A stretch of 64,000 nt of DNA from Lustribacter sp965277075 (GTDB taxonomy: Bacteria; Vulcanimicrobiota; Vulcanimicrobiia; Vulcanimicrobiales; Vulcanimicrobiaceae), in NCBI GenBank assembly GCA_965277075.1, contig OZ255707.1, forward strand, positions 3,100,001 to 3,164,000. Reading direction: 5' to 3'. Each line of letters starts with the position of its first letter. Position 1 is the stretch's first letter. Positions 15,121 through 22,908 of this stretch are shown here, in pieces. The translations under genes and the position numbers were made by a program. Below the pieces are notes generated by a model, which was given only the letters and a program-made list of their open reading frames with translations, made no database searches and was not told the DNA's origin.

Positions 15121-17773
15121 GATCGACACCGATACGACGGCGCCGCTGCGTGCGCGCGTCACGCAGTTGGGCCGGCTCGTCGGTGACGTGCTGCGCGAAC
15201 ACGCGCGGCCGCGGACGTTCGAGCTCGTCGAGCAGCTGCGTGCGCTGAGCCGTGCGCGTCGAGCAGATCCGCATGACGCCGATGAGGCGGAGCTCGACCG
15301 CGTTCTCGACGAGCTCGATGTCACCGACGCCGTCGACGTGATTCGGGCGTTCGGATTGTACTTCCAGATGGTCAATCTGGCGGAAGAACTGCATCGCGAG
15401 CGACGCCGCCGCGAACATCTTTTCGCCGGCGATGCGCCGCTGCGTGGTTCCCTCGAAACCTTGCCCGATGACGCCGCCGACGTGTTCGAACGGCTGGAAA
15501 TCCGCCTCGTCTTCACCGCGCATCCGACTGAAGTGCTCCGCCGGACGACGATCGAGAAGCTGCTCACGATCGCTACGCTCTTGCGTGACGACGACCAACG
15601 CCGGCTCACGCCGGAAGAGTCGCGTGCCCTCGACGCGGAAGTGCGCGCACAAATCGTATTGTTGTGGCAGAGCAACGAACTCTATCGTACCGCACCGACC
15701 GTCGCCGACGAAGTGCGCAACGTGCTGGCGCGCTTTCGCGAATCGATCTTCGATGAGGCCACGCTGCTCTTCGAACGCCTCGAAGCGCGATTCGGCCCGG
15801 GCGTGCCGACCTTTCTGACATTCGGCAGTTGGATTGGCTCAGATCGCGACGGCAACGCGAACGTCGCACCCGACGCGGTCCTCGACGCACACGAACGCGG
15901 CCGTACCTTCGCGTTGCAGCGCTACGTGCAGATGGTCGAAGAACTGCAGGTCCGCTTCTCGCAAGACGGCACGCGGGGCAACGCCACGCCCGAGCTTCTC
16001 GCATCGGTCGAGCGCGATCAAGCAGAGCTGCGCGACGTCCGGTACACGCTGGGGCCCCGTCAGGAAGCCGAGCCGTACCGCCGGAAACTCGCGTTCGTGC
16101 ATCGTCGCTTGACGCTGGCGGCGAGTGATGCGCCCGGCGGCTACGCCGGCGCGGCCGCGTTCCTCGCCGATCTCGACACGCTCGCAACAAGCATCGTCGC
16201 ATCGAGCGGTCCCGATGTCGGGCGGCCGCTGCGTCGCTTACAACGCGCGGTGCAGATGTTCGGCTTTTGCGTGTACGCGCTCGAGTGGCGACAGCATCGC
16301 GACCGCGTGACGGGCGCGCTGGACGAAATCGTCGGCGTTATCGAGCCGAGTGCGCCGCCGCTCTCCCGCCGCCCGGAGGATGAGCGCACGACGTGGTTGG
16401 AGCGCGAGCTCGTCGCGTCGCGTCCGTTGATTCCGCGCGCGCACACCTTCTCGCCGTCGACGGCCGACACGATCGCATCGCTGGACGCGATTGCGACGCT
16501 GCGTTCGCGCCGCGGAGCGGCGAGTGTCGCATCGCTCATTCTGGCGGGCACCGAGGGCGCGTTCGAATTGCTCGCGCTCGCCGTGCTCGCGCGTGGGTGC
16601 GGCGTCTTCATTGCCGGACCGCTACAGGTGGTCCCGTTATTGGAAAGTGTGACGTCGCTCGCGAACGGTTCGGCCATCGCCGGGGCACTGCTTCAAAGCG
16701 CGGGCTTTCGCGCGCTGGTCGCCGCGTGCGGCAATGTCTGGGAGATCATGCTCGGCTATTCGGACAGCGCGAAGGTCGCGGGTATCGTTGCGAGCGCGTG
16801 GGGAATCTACCGCGCGCAAGTCGCGATCAGCGGCGTCGCGGAACGTTCCGGCGTGACGCTGCGCTACTTTCACGGCCGCGGCGGTTCGGTCGGCCGCGGT
16901 GCGGCGGATGCGTACGAGGCAATCGCCGCACAGCCGCCGCAGGCACGCAACGGACGCTTCAAAGTCACCGAGCAGGGCGAAGTCATCAGCGCACGCTACG
17001 GGCTGCCGTCCCTCGCGCGACGGAACCTCGAAATCGCGGTGACCGCCGTTGCACGCAGCTTCGCACCCGCGACGCCGATCCCGCCGGCGTGGGAGACGAT
17101 CCTCGATCGTCTTGCGCACCACGCGCAGGCCGCCTACAGCAAGCTGATCGACGACCCCGACTTTCTCGCGTTCTTCGCGCTCTGCACGCCGGTCGATGAA
17201 ATCGGTGAAATGCAGATCAGCTCGCGCCCCGGCCGCCGCGGCGCGCAACGGCGATCGATCGACGATCTACGCGCAATCCCGTGGTCGTTCGGCTGGGCGC
17301 AAACACGCAGCATGCTTCCCGGCTGGTACGGCTTCGGCTCCGCGGTACGAGCTGAACATGACAATATCGCGTTATTGATCGACATGGCGCGCGCGTTCCC
17401 GTTCTTCGGGACGATGTTGCGGAACATCGAACGAGCGCTCGCGCTCGCCGATCTCTCGATCTTCGAGCGCTACGCACGCGAACTCGTGTCCGAGGGGGCG
17501 ATGCGTGCAACGTATGTTTCACGAATACGAGCGGAATACGAAGCGGCGACGCGCTCGCTTCTCGACATCGTGCAGCACGAACGATTGCTCGAGACGGACG
17601 GAACACTCGCGCGCAGCATCGCGTTGCGCAATCCGTACGTCGATCCGATGTCGCTCTTGCAGATTCGGCTGCTCCGGGTCTACCGCAGCACGAACGAGCC
17701 GGACGTCAACGTAGCAAATGCCATTCGTCTCTCGATCAACGGCATCGCCGCCGGGTTGCGCGTCACCGGTTGA
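15086..17773 (+). CDS. ppc: Phosphoenolpyruvate carboxylase
   Basis: The enzyme carboxylates PEP to oxaloacetate, refilling the citric acid cycle. All key motifs are present: the catalytic histidine in 'VFTAHPTEVLRRT', 'FGSWIGSDRDGNAN', 'GYSDSAKVAG', the flexible loop and second histidine in 'FHGRGGSVGRGA', 'TEQGEVISARYG', 'PWSFGWAQTRSMLPGWYG', and C-terminal 'LRNPYVDPMSLLQIRLL' and 'SINGIAAGLRVTG'. Length (about 895 residues) is normal. The start is unclear: family similarity begins near 'TAPLRARVTQLGRLVGDVLREH' (15137 on), and no ATG is close. TTG at 15086 is chosen, with GTG 15071 or ATT 15101 as alternatives; all overlap the end of the preceding gene. Confidence 0.93.
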   Translation: MTPKRICASAAEIDTDTTAPLRARVTQLGRLVGDVLREHARPRTFELVEQLRALSRARRADPHDADEAELDRVLDELDVTDAVDVIRAFGLYFQMVNLAEELHRERRRREHLFAGDAPLRGSLETLPDDAADVFERLEIRLVFTAHPTEVLRRTTIEKLLTIATLLRDDDQRRLTPEESRALDAEVRAQIVLLWQSNELYRTAPTVADEVRNVLARFRESIFDEATLLFERLEARFGPGVPTFLTFGSWIGSDRDGNANVAPDAVLDAHERGRTFALQRYVQMVEELQVRFSQDGTRGNATPELLASVERDQAELRDVRYTLGPRQEAEPYRRKLAFVHRRLTLAASDAPGGYAGAAAFLADLDTLATSIVASSGPDVGRPLRRLQRAVQMFGFCVYALEWRQHRDRVTGALDEIVGVIEPSAPPLSRRPEDERTTWLERELVASRPLIPRAHTFSPSTADTIASLDAIATLRSRRGAASVASLILAGTEGAFELLALAVLARGCGVFIAGPLQVVPLLESVTSLANGSAIAGALLQSAGFRALVAACGNVWEIMLGYSDSAKVAGIVASAWGIYRAQVAISGVAERSGVTLRYFHGRGGSVGRGAADAYEAIAAQPPQARNGRFKVTEQGEVISARYGLPSLARRNLEIAVTAVARSFAPATPIPPAWETILDRLAHHAQAAYSKLIDDPDFLAFFALCTPVDEIGEMQISSRPGRRGAQRRSIDDLRAIPWSFGWAQTRSMLPGWYGFGSAVRAEHDNIALLIDMARAFPFFGTMLRNIERALALADLSIFERYARELVSEGAMRATYVSRIRAEYEAATRSLLDIVQHERLLETDGTLARSIALRNPYVDPMSLLQIRLLRVYRSTNEPDVNVANAIRLSINGIAAGLRVTG

Positions 17774-17793
17774 TCGCCGGGTACAACGCAGAT

Positions 17794-17973
17794 ATGGCTA
17801 ATGCAGACGAACCGACCGCGACCGACGAGCGGGCCGCGCAGAATCGCGAGGGGGCGCCGATCGTACCGCTCTCGCGCCGCGACGACGATCCGTCGATCGA
17901 TCCGAAAACCGGGGTTCCGGCGGGCATGCACGACACCGATGCAAACCCGCTGGATAACCCCGACCAGAATTAG
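17794..17973 (+). CDS. Small acidic hypothetical protein
   Basis: A 59-residue, very hydrophilic and acidic protein (MANADEPTATDERAAQ...), rich in Asp, Pro, Asn and Arg, with no cysteine, no membrane segment and no recognised domain. It begins 20 bases after the PEP carboxylase stop codon and could be co-transcribed with it. It is probably intrinsically disordered. The coding status rests on a plausible start, a composition that differs from shadow frames, and its position between two convergent genes. No function can be given. Confidence 0.5.
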   Translation: MANADEPTATDERAAQNREGAPIVPLSRRDDDPSIDPKTGVPAGMHDTDANPLDNPDQN

Positions 17974-19205
17974 GCGACCGAGAACACCGCACTGCGCGTG
18001 AGCGCAGTATCGAGGTCGGCGATCAGGTCGCCGAGGTCTTCGATGCCGACCGAGACGCGGAGCAGATCGTCCGTCACGCCGAGCGCGACTTTCTCCTCGA
18101 CCGGAATCGACGAGTGCGTCATCGACGTCGGCACGCAGATCAACGATTCGACGCCGCCGAGCGACGCCGCTAGGTTGAAGAGTTTCGTCGAACGCGCAAC
18201 TGCCAACGCCCGGTCGGCACCGCCGCGAACGCGGAACGAGAGGACGCCGCCCGGCGCGTCCATCTGCCGTTTCCCCAATTCGTACTGCGGATGGCTTGCT
18301 AGCCCGGGATAGTACACCTGGGCAACGTCGTCGCGGGTGTCGAGCCACGCTGCGAGCGCTTCGGCATTCTTGACGTGTTCGCGCATACGCAGCGCGAGCG
18401 TCTTTGCGCCACGTAGCGTGAGGTAGGCGTCTTGCGGGCCCGGAATCGCGCCGATCGCGTTCTGGTGAAACGCGATGCGCTGATGCAAATCGGCGTTGTT
18501 GGTGATCACGATGCCGCCGACGACGTCGCTATGACCGTTGATGTACTTCGTCGTCGAATGCCACACGATGTCGGCGCCGAGTTCGATCGGCCGCTGGAGG
18601 AACGGAGAGCAGAACGTGTTGTCGACGGCGACGATTTGGCCGGGTTTTCTCACCGACGCGATCGCTTTGATGTCGATCAGCGTCAGCAGCGGGTTGGTCG
18701 GCGTTTCAACCCAGAAGAGTTTGGTGGCCGGGGTGACCGCGGCGCGTACGGCATCGATGTCCGTCATGTCGACGAATGTCGTGGTGATGCCGTAGCGAGG
18801 GAGGACCATCGTCAGCAGCCGGTGGACGCCCCCATAGATCTCGCGCGTCGCAAGGATATGATCGCCTTGCGAGAGCAGCGAGCAAACCGCGTTGGCGGCG
18901 GCCATGCCGGACCCGAACGAGACGCCGTGCGGCGCACCTTCGAGGTCGGCGAGTTGTCGTTCGAGGGCGAGCCGCGTCGGATTGCCCGAGCGCGAGTAGT
19001 CGAAGCCCTTGTGCACGCCCACGGCTTGCTGCGTAAACGTCGCGGTTTGATAAATCGGAACGATGGTTGACCCGGTCGCGCTATCCGGATCTTGTCCGAT
19101 TCGGATCGCTCGAGTAGCGAATCCCTTAGCGGGAGAAGCTACGTCGCTCTCACGGCCGGTGGGCCGTGAAGTCGACTGCGAGTGAACCGACGGTTCGGTC
19201 GGCAT
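17970..19205 (-). CDS. Cys/Met metabolism PLP enzyme, cystathionine gamma-synthase-like
   Basis: A 411-residue fold-type I PLP enzyme of the Cys/Met family. The core begins at 'GFATRAIRIGQDPDSATGSTIVPIYQTATF'. Landmarks are 'GFDYSRSGNPTRLALERQLADLEG', 'FGSGMAAANAV', 'VETPTNPLL', 'AVDNTFCSPFLQRPIELGADIV' and the PLP lysine in 'HSTTKYINGHSDVVGG', ending with 'LLRVSVGIEDLGDLIADLDTAL'. Cystathionine gamma-synthase, cystathionine gamma-lyase and O-acyl-homoserine sulfhydrylase share this pattern, so the exact reaction is open. ATG at 19205 gives a 45-residue Ser/Thr-rich leader before the core; a GGAG ribosome site precedes it. The upstream 131 bases can form hairpins (see separate entry). Confidence 0.88.
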   Translation of the reverse strand: MPTEPSVHSQSTSRPTGRESDVASPAKGFATRAIRIGQDPDSATGSTIVPIYQTATFTQQAVGVHKGFDYSRSGNPTRLALERQLADLEGAPHGVSFGSGMAAANAVCSLLSQGDHILATREIYGGVHRLLTMVLPRYGITTTFVDMTDIDAVRAAVTPATKLFWVETPTNPLLTLIDIKAIASVRKPGQIVAVDNTFCSPFLQRPIELGADIVWHSTTKYINGHSDVVGGIVITNNADLHQRIAFHQNAIGAIPGPQDAYLTLRGAKTLALRMREHVKNAEALAAWLDTRDDVAQVYYPGLASHPQYELGKRQMDAPGGVLSFRVRGGADRALAVARSTKLFNLAASLGGVESLICVPTSMTHSSIPVEEKVALGVTDDLLRVSVGIEDLGDLIADLDTALTRSAVFSVA

Positions 19206-19336
19206 GAGTGCACTCCACAGAAGGTAAGCGTTATTCAGTTCGTGGCCGTCCGGAAGCATATCCGGCCGGCGGTTCGGAAAAGCTACGGGTTTCCTCGTCG
19301 AGCAACCTTTTTTTGGACGCCCCGCGGTCCGGAATG
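19206..19336 (-). promoter_or_regulatory. Leader region upstream of the cystathionine-synthase-like gene, with predicted hairpins
   Basis: This is the 131-base gap between mscL and the PLP-enzyme gene, both on the minus strand. Read on the minus strand it can form a strong hairpin with arms CCGGA/TCCGG around a 6-base loop (about 19252-19267), extendable by outer GCC/GGC pairs. An upstream element closes by GGTT/GAACC and GCT/AGC pairs (about 19270-19308). Just before the start codon is a perfect palindrome GAGTGCACTC (19206-19215) next to the ribosome site. It does not match the SAM-I, SAM-II or SAH riboswitch consensus that I know. It may be an untranslated leader or simply GC-rich sequence. 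Confidence 0.3.
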
Positions 19337-19732
19337 CTACGCGGGCGTGATCACCGCCGTGCAGAATTTGCAGCGCTTCGCCGCCGAGGAAATCTCGCTC
19401 GTGCATTCCGGACACGCCATGACCGTCGGCGCAATGCGGGCGATCGACATGATGCGCTGGGTCGGCAGGACGACGAGATAGTAGATTACCGCCGAGACGA
19501 TCACGAACGAGACCAGCGCGTTGAGGAAGTCGCCATAGGCGAAAACGCTGTGGCGAATCGTGAAGTGCAGCGTTCCGAAATTGGGTTTTCCGAAGATCGC
19601 GGCGATCAACGGCGTGATCAGATCCTTGACGGCCGAGGTAACGACGCTGGTGAAGGCTGCGCCGATGACGACCGCCACAGCGAGATCGATCACGTTTCCG
19701 CGTGAGATAAAGGCGAGAAATCCTTTGAGCAT
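19337..19732 (-). CDS. mscL: Large-conductance mechanosensitive channel MscL with C-terminal zinc-ribbon-like tail
   Basis: A 131-residue inner-membrane channel that releases solutes during hypo-osmotic shock. The N-terminus 'FLAFISRGNVIDLAVAVVIGAAF' contains the amphipathic helix and first transmembrane helix with the gate region. A periplasmic loop follows ('PNFGTLHFTIRHSVFAYGDFLNAL') and then the second helix 'VSFVIVSAVIYYLVVLPTQRI'. The C-terminal end carries two CxxC pairs, 'CPEC...CKFC', a zinc-ribbon-like tail seen in some bacterial MscL proteins but not in the E. coli one. Fifty bases separate it from the upstream hypothetical gene on the same strand. Confidence 0.93.
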   Translation of the reverse strand: MLKGFLAFISRGNVIDLAVAVVIGAAFTSVVTSAVKDLITPLIAAIFGKPNFGTLHFTIRHSVFAYGDFLNALVSFVIVSAVIYYLVVLPTQRIMSIARIAPTVMACPECTSEISSAAKRCKFCTAVITPA

Positions 19733-19782
19733 GCCGCGGACGTTCTTGGGCCGGCGCGCCCGCTCCGTTCAGACACTCGCTC

Positions 19783-20301
19783 TCAAGCGCCGATGTAGAG
19801 CGCGATGCGCTCGACGCGGCCATCGTTGCCCGAGACGAGCGCCACTCCCGATGCCCAGCGCGCTTCGAATGCGTCTTGGTACACGATCGATCCCACGCTT
19901 CCAGCGCGGCCATTGGTCGACACGTACGCCGACGGCAACGAACGTGTCCGTTGGCCCAATTCGAGTTCGTCGGGTTGCACGCGAAAGACGCCGCGCGCTC
20001 GCGGCGCATAGCGCGGAACGTTGCCGGTCTTCCCGATATAGAACTCCACCGCGATAAGCGAGCGATCGCGAAAGAACGCGGAGAGCAGCCACGTCTCGTC
20101 CTTCGGACCGGTGACGGTCCACGTGTGCCAGCCCGGAGCCGGATACGCGACGCCGGGTCCGAGTCGAATTTCGATATCGCGTCGCGTCGTCTCGCCGACC
20201 GCAAGAATCGTCGTGCCGCTCACGAGCCGCCGCGGTTCTCCCAGCAGCGGGACCCTTGCACGGCGCGCCCCGCCGAGCCGAGAGACGAGCGCGCGCAACA
20301 T
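19783..20301 (-). CDS. Hypothetical protein
   Basis: A 172-residue protein with no recognised family. ATG at 20301 is chosen because it lies 4 bases after the upstream gene's stop; an upstream start would overlap that gene. The N-terminal 30 residues are rich in Arg and Leu. A central stretch, 'ILAVGETTRRDIEIRLGPGVAYPAPGWHTWTV', vaguely recalls the 'G-x-T-x2-D-I-x2-x-L-G' motif of SmpA/OmlA-type domains. It has alternating beta-prone segments and no clear membrane helix. It is probably the last gene of the minus-strand operon that starts near 29.4 kb, or shares it with mscL. Function unknown. Confidence 0.6.
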   Translation of the reverse strand: MLRALVSRLGGARRARVPLLGEPRRLVSGTTILAVGETTRRDIEIRLGPGVAYPAPGWHTWTVTGPKDETWLLSAFFRDRSLIAVEFYIGKTGNVPRYAPRARGVFRVQPDELELGQRTRSLPSAYVSTNGRAGSVGSIVYQDAFEARWASGVALVSGNDGRVERIALYIGA

Positions 20302-20305
20302 GCGC

Positions 20306-21121
20306 CTATTGCAACGCTTCGGAACGGACGACGTCGCCGCGTTCACGCGCGATTTCGGCGTAGAGGTCCGCGATCGCAGCGTAGATCTGTTCCGCGTGCG
20401 CGTCGCCGGTCGAGCGGCCGATTTCGTGCATTTCGGCGACCCAGCGATACGCCTTCGGCGGCATCAGCGGCAGTTGCCGGTCGAGAAACGCTTTGAGCCC
20501 GGGTTGGCTCTCGGCTAACTCCTCATCGAGTTCGCGCGCGAGGCCGTGCGCCGCGGCCGCCGTGCGCATCGCGTGCCCGACCGCCGTGAAGCCTTTGGTG
20601 ATGCCCCCGTAGCACATCTTGAACGCGGACGCGATACCGATTTCGCCGTCGAGAACGCGAACGCGAATCCCGGCGTCGTCAAGCGCGAGGAGCCACGGCG
20701 CATCTGGACCCGATGCGTAGAGGCGCGGCGAATAGCCGTCGCGCGGTGCCCCGCCGATAATCCCGACGTCGATGCACGGCGCGCCCGAAACGATGCTTGC
20801 CACGGTTCGCATCGTCGTGGGCGCGATCGCGTTGCAATCGACATATGTCGTACGGCCGTTCATCCGCGCGAGAACCGGCGCGTATCGCTCGGCGACGTCG
20901 ACGGCGACACCCGGCGGGACGATGGACAACACGAACGTGCTGCCGTCCACCACGTCGTCGTCACGGTCGACGACGGTGATACCCGCTGACATGATGCGCT
21001 CGGCGCTGGCGCGCGAGCGTCCGGCGAGCGACGTGACGACATCGACGCCGTTCGATCGCAGGCGCGCACCGACACTGCTTCCCATTTCGCCCGTGCCGAT
21101 CAATCCGATGCGCAGCGCCAT
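20306..21121 (-). CDS. NAD(P)-binding oxidoreductase, 3-hydroxyisobutyrate dehydrogenase-like (DUF1932-type C-terminus)
   Basis: A 271-residue protein. The N-terminal Rossmann domain has 'IGLIGTGEMGSSVGARLRSNG' and 'LSIVPPGVAVDVAERYAP'. The C-terminal helical domain has 'ASAFKMCYGGITKGFTAVGHAM', where the lysine occupies the catalytic place of the beta-hydroxyacid dehydrogenase family. The family oxidises beta-hydroxy acids such as 3-hydroxyisobutyrate or tartronate semialdehyde-type substrates. ATG at 21121 is the start that directly precedes the Rossmann strand. It lies downstream of an epimerase/dehydrogenase and a deacylase in a catabolic operon. Confidence 0.8.
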   Translation of the reverse strand: MALRIGLIGTGEMGSSVGARLRSNGVDVVTSLAGRSRASAERIMSAGITVVDRDDDVVDGSTFVLSIVPPGVAVDVAERYAPVLARMNGRTTYVDCNAIAPTTMRTVASIVSGAPCIDVGIIGGAPRDGYSPRLYASGPDAPWLLALDDAGIRVRVLDGEIGIASAFKMCYGGITKGFTAVGHAMRTAAAAHGLARELDEELAESQPGLKAFLDRQLPLMPPKAYRWVAEMHEIGRSTGDAHAEQIYAAIADLYAEIARERGDVVRSEALQ

Positions 21122-21195
21122 CGTTTTTGCTTCTCTCCACGCGGCCGTCGACCCCGTGGACATACGAGAATGTGCTCGCCGTCCTCGAATGCGAT

Positions 21196-21966
21196 CTACG
21201 AACGCGTCATGCGTGCCGACGAATCCGCCGGCCAGAAGCCGTAGATCGCGCGTCCGGGTTCAAGGTCCCAGAAACGCGTGGGGTTGTCGCTCACACCGTA
21301 GACGACGGCAAACGGAACGTCGTGCGCGCAGATGCAACGCACCAGCCGGGCGAAGTCCGCCTGCGACATCCAGGTTGCGGCATAGCGCGCGAACTTTTGC
21401 GGGACGTCGATCGGCAGCCAGAACGAGGAGCGAGCAACGCTCGGATCGTTCGGATCATCGACGGCGGTGATCGATCCGATGCGAACGCACGCAACGTACA
21501 ATCCGAACTTGTCGCTGTAATAGCGTCCGATCGCTTCACCGAAGACTTTGCTCACGCCATACAGACTGTCCGGTTGAATCTCTGCATCGACACCGACGAT
21601 CACGCCGGCCGCCGGTTGGTAGATGCCGGGCAAGCGATGTTCTTCGATCATTCCGACGGCATGGTTCGAACTCGCGAAGATCACGCGTTTGACGCCCGCG
21701 GCACGTGCCGCTTCGAACGCGTTGCGCGTGCCGAGAATGTTGACGTTGTAGATGTCGTCCCAGGCCGTGTCGACGTGCGGAAAGCCGGCGAGATGGACGA
21801 CGGTATCACAACCCGCGAATGCGGTCGTCAACGCCTCGAGATCGCGCACGTCGGCGATCAATCCGTCACCGACGATGTCGACGCGCACGACGTCATGATC
21901 GGTGGTCAAATTTGCTGCGAGACGTGCACCGATGACGCCGGCCGCGCCGGTGATCGCAATCTTCAT
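21196..21966 (-). CDS. NAD-dependent epimerase/dehydratase, uronate-dehydrogenase-like extended SDR
   Basis: A 256-residue extended short-chain dehydrogenase with 'IAITGAAGVIGARLAANL', 'DTVVHLAGFPHVDTAW', 'VIFASSNHAVGMIEEH', and the active-site Tyr and Lys in 'SLYGVSKVFGEAIGRYYSDKF'. Length and the 'FASSNHAVG' stretch resemble NAD-dependent uronate dehydrogenases, which oxidise uronic acids to aldaro-lactones. A sugar-acid substrate would fit the two Gfo/Idh/MocA proteins in this locus, but this is inference. GTG at 21972 is an alternative start two codons upstream. The upstream deacylase stop is within ten bases. Confidence 0.78.
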   Translation of the reverse strand: MKIAITGAAGVIGARLAANLTTDHDVVRVDIVGDGLIADVRDLEALTTAFAGCDTVVHLAGFPHVDTAWDDIYNVNILGTRNAFEAARAAGVKRVIFASSNHAVGMIEEHRLPGIYQPAAGVIVGVDAEIQPDSLYGVSKVFGEAIGRYYSDKFGLYVACVRIGSITAVDDPNDPSVARSSFWLPIDVPQKFARYAATWMSQADFARLVRCICAHDVPFAVVYGVSDNPTRFWDLEPGRAIYGFWPADSSARMTRS

Positions 21967-21975
21967 CGCCACTGA

Positions 21976-22908
21976 TTAGTCGACGTTCGCGACGACACCC
22001 AGCATTTCGCCGCCTTCGACGACCCCGAGCCGCGGACGCAGGAGCAACATCGCGGTCTTCGGATACGGTGCCACGTACGTCTCGATGACGTCGTTCATGA
22101 CCGCATCGAGCAGCCGTCCGATCTCGGTCCCGCTCGGCACGACGGTTGCGACGCCGTCTTCGCGCAGAATCGGAAGATAGAGGCCCGGCATCGACGCGCG
22201 AAAGGATGTCGAGGCGCCGGTGAGCACCGACGGCGCGGTATCCGGCAAATTCGCCGCCGTCATGACGCCGGTTTTGCCGAGCGCGCGACGGAGCCCGTCG
22301 GCGATCCGCTGGGCCCAGCGCTCTTCGTGGGCGCCGGCACCGCCCATCTCGATCCAGACCGCTTTCGCGCCCTGCGCCATCGCCGAACCGGTCAGACTCG
22401 TCGTCCCGCGCGACGGACCTTCGCGCACGAACGGGCCGCCGATCCAATCGGCGAGATCGTGGCTTCCGGGGAAACGATAGACGAAACAGTTCATGCACCA
22501 GCTGCCTCCACCGTGCACGTCCAGTACGACATCCACACCGTCGACGGCGTTCACACGCAAGACGTCGGCGAGGCGCTGTGTGTGCTGGCCGGCCGGATCG
22601 CCGGGAAACTCCATGTTGAGATCGTTGCGGTCGATGTGCGACTCGCGCATGTTCTCTTCGAACGCCATCGGGTTGGCGATCGGGACGATTCGCAGCGAGC
22701 CGTGCAACTCTTCGATCGGCGTCGCTTCCAGTAGTTTGCGGATCGCACGCGTCCCCCATGGTCCCTCGTCGCCGTGCTGACTCGCGACGAGCAGCGCCGT
22801 CGGCGTCCCCGTACCGACGCGGCCCACGCGAACGAGCATGTTGCCGTTCGCCACGGTCGACGGAACCGGGTACGTGCTCCACGCGATGTGATCGACGATC
22901 GAGCTCAC
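21976..22908 (-). CDS. M14-type zinc deacylase, succinylglutamate desuccinylase/aspartoacylase-like
   Basis: A 310-residue protein of the AstE/AspA branch of zinc carboxypeptidase-like enzymes, which hydrolyse N-acyl amino acids or esters. Zinc ligands are visible in 'LLVASQHGDEGPWG' (His and Glu, about residue 45) and 'VVLDVHGGGSWC' (His, about residue 129). 'RIVPIANPMAFEENMRESHIDRNDLNMEFPG' is a typical arginine-rich substrate stretch of the family. The start ATG overlaps the stop of the Gfo/Idh/MocA gene by four bases. It may remove an acyl group from the compound handled by this operon. Confidence 0.78.
   Translation of the reverse strand: MSSIVDHIAWSTYPVPSTVANGNMLVRVGRVGTGTPTALLVASQHGDEGPWGTRAIRKLLEATPIEELHGSLRIVPIANPMAFEENMRESHIDRNDLNMEFPGDPAGQHTQRLADVLRVNAVDGVDVVLDVHGGGSWCMNCFVYRFPGSHDLADWIGGPFVREGPSRGTTSLTGSAMAQGAKAVWIEMGGAGAHEERWAQRIADGLRRALGKTGVMTAANLPDTAPSVLTGASTSFRASMPGLYLPILREDGVATVVPSGTEIGRLLDAVMNDVIETYVAPYPKTAMLLLRPRLGVVEGGEMLGVVANVD

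Noticed and set aside
19206..19336. SAM-I or SAM-II riboswitch upstream of the cystathionine-synthase-like gene
   Set aside because: A short GAAACCCG-like match exists, but the conserved core and kink-turn elements of SAM-I are absent and the SAM-II pseudoknot sequence is not seen. Kept only as an undefined leader.
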